A stretch of DNA of 23,998 nucleotides from Gammaproteobacteria bacterium. Lineage in GTDB: Bacteria > Pseudomonadota > Gammaproteobacteria > Steroidobacterales > Woeseiaceae. The notes under the pieces are model-generated. The model was not told the origin of the DNA. It saw only the letters and a program-made list of their open reading frames with translations, and searched no databases. A program made the position numbers and the translations under genes. Numbering within the stretch: the first letter of the stretch is position 1; each line of letters starts with the position of its first letter. Below are positions 23,554 to 23,998 of the stretch, piece by piece. The stretch covers positions 1 through 23,998 of the forward strand of contig JAOUNK010000011.1 in assembly GCA_029881015.1 (NCBI GenBank), read 5' to 3'.

Positions 23554-23998
23554 TCAGGTCGCAGCATCCCACGGCAGGTCCAGTGCGAGCAGGTCATCGT
23601 AGGTCGGCCGTTTGCGAATGACGCGGAATTCGTCACCGTCGACCAGCACCTCGGGCACCAGCAGACGCGTGTTGTAGGTCGATGCCATAACACTGCCGTA
23701 CGCCCCCGCATCGGAGACTATGACGAGGTCACCCGGTTGCTGTTCTGCCAGCCTGCGGCGCCGTGCAAACGTGTCCCCTGTTTCACAGACAGGCCCCACA
23801 ATGTCGTAGGTTTCTTCGCGTGCATCCGTTTGCCGGCCGCTTGTGATCGCGTGGTATGCGTCGTAGATGCTCGGTCGCATGAAGTCGTTCATGGCGGCAT
23901 CGATAATGAGGAATTTCGAGGTACCGGTCACCTTGGTGTAGATGACGCTCCCAACGAGGATGCCGGCGTTGCCGACCAATGAGCGGCCGGGCTCGACA
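23554..23998 (-). CDS. lysA: Diaminopimelate decarboxylase, C-terminal part
   Basis: About 148 C-terminal residues; the gene continues beyond the right edge. LysA decarboxylates meso-diaminopimelate to L-lysine using PLP. At the window edge the frame reads VEPGRSLVGNAG, the conserved EPGR phosphate-binding motif, and continues through MNDFMRPSIYDAYHAI, with the catalytic Cys in GPVCETGD and the PLP-contacting Tyr in DAGAYGSVMASTYN. The stop (TGA on the minus strand) is at 23554-23556. Confidence 0.95.
   Translation of the reverse strand, partial: VEPGRSLVGNAGILVGSVIYTKVTGTSKFLIIDAAMNDFMRPSIYDAYHAITSGRQTDAREETYDIVGPVCETGDTFARRRRLAEQQPGDLVIVSDAGAYGSVMASTYNTRLLVPEVLVDGDEFRVIRKRPTYDDLLALDLPWDAAT

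Noticed and set aside
1..23998. CRISPR array, prophage, toxin-antitoxin or defence system
   Set aside because: No regularly spaced repeats, phage structural genes or paired small toxin/antitoxin genes were seen.

Overview
The window is about 24 kb of G+C-rich DNA, dense in genes on both strands, and looks like the chromosome of a gammaproteobacterium. The best evidence is the order tRNA-Leu, tig, clpP, clpX, lon (14.7-21.6 kb), which matches the Pseudomonas-type arrangement. A PEP-CTERM sorting signal ends the gene at the left edge, and an OmcA/MtrC-type decaheme cytochrome is present. Both suit an environmental or sediment lineage. Woeseiales or Steroidobacterales-like is a guess and is not shown by the sequence.

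Layout. 1-134: C-terminus of a PEP-CTERM protein, then a strong terminator. 301-2706: a membrane-embedded spermidine-synthase-like protein. 2753-6189: a divergent pair made of a Crp/Fnr regulator (minus) and an outer-membrane decaheme lipoprotein (plus). Their shared 317-bp intergenic region holds two perfect YTGAC-N4-GTCAR palindromes. A strong terminator closes the cytochrome unit at 6281. 6391-13875: a compact seven-gene operon of corrinoid-dependent methyl transfer: corrinoid protein, DUF1638 protein, small virulence-factor-family protein, methyl-THF:corrinoid methyltransferase, ferredoxin-ASKHA reactivase and two divergent MttB-family methyltransferases. 13880-14545: pdxH (minus), preceded by a 48-bp near-perfect palindrome of REP type. 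14709-14793: tRNA-Leu(UAG). 14839-21590: tig, clpP, clpX and lon, with an NrfJ-like OB-fold lipoprotein inserted antisense between clpP and clpX. 21600-23998: an exported LD-carboxypeptidase diverging from a MurR/RpiR regulator, then the C-terminal part of lysA.

How the genes work together. In the 6.4-13.9 kb operon an MttB-type enzyme should move a methyl group from a methylated amine (betaine-like, unknown) to Co(I) of the corrinoid protein. The pterin-binding enzyme would pass it on to tetrahydrofolate, and the ASKHA protein would rescue the inactive Co(II) form. There is no in-frame amber codon, so both MttB proteins belong to the non-pyrrolysine branch. Four of the seven proteins carry strongly Arg-rich termini, while the corrinoid protein starts with a 43-residue stretch that is acidic and free of basic residues. 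This suggests electrostatic assembly of the pathway. The cytochrome and its regulator look like a self-contained anaerobic or extracellular electron-transfer unit, but no MtrA/MtrB partners lie in the window.
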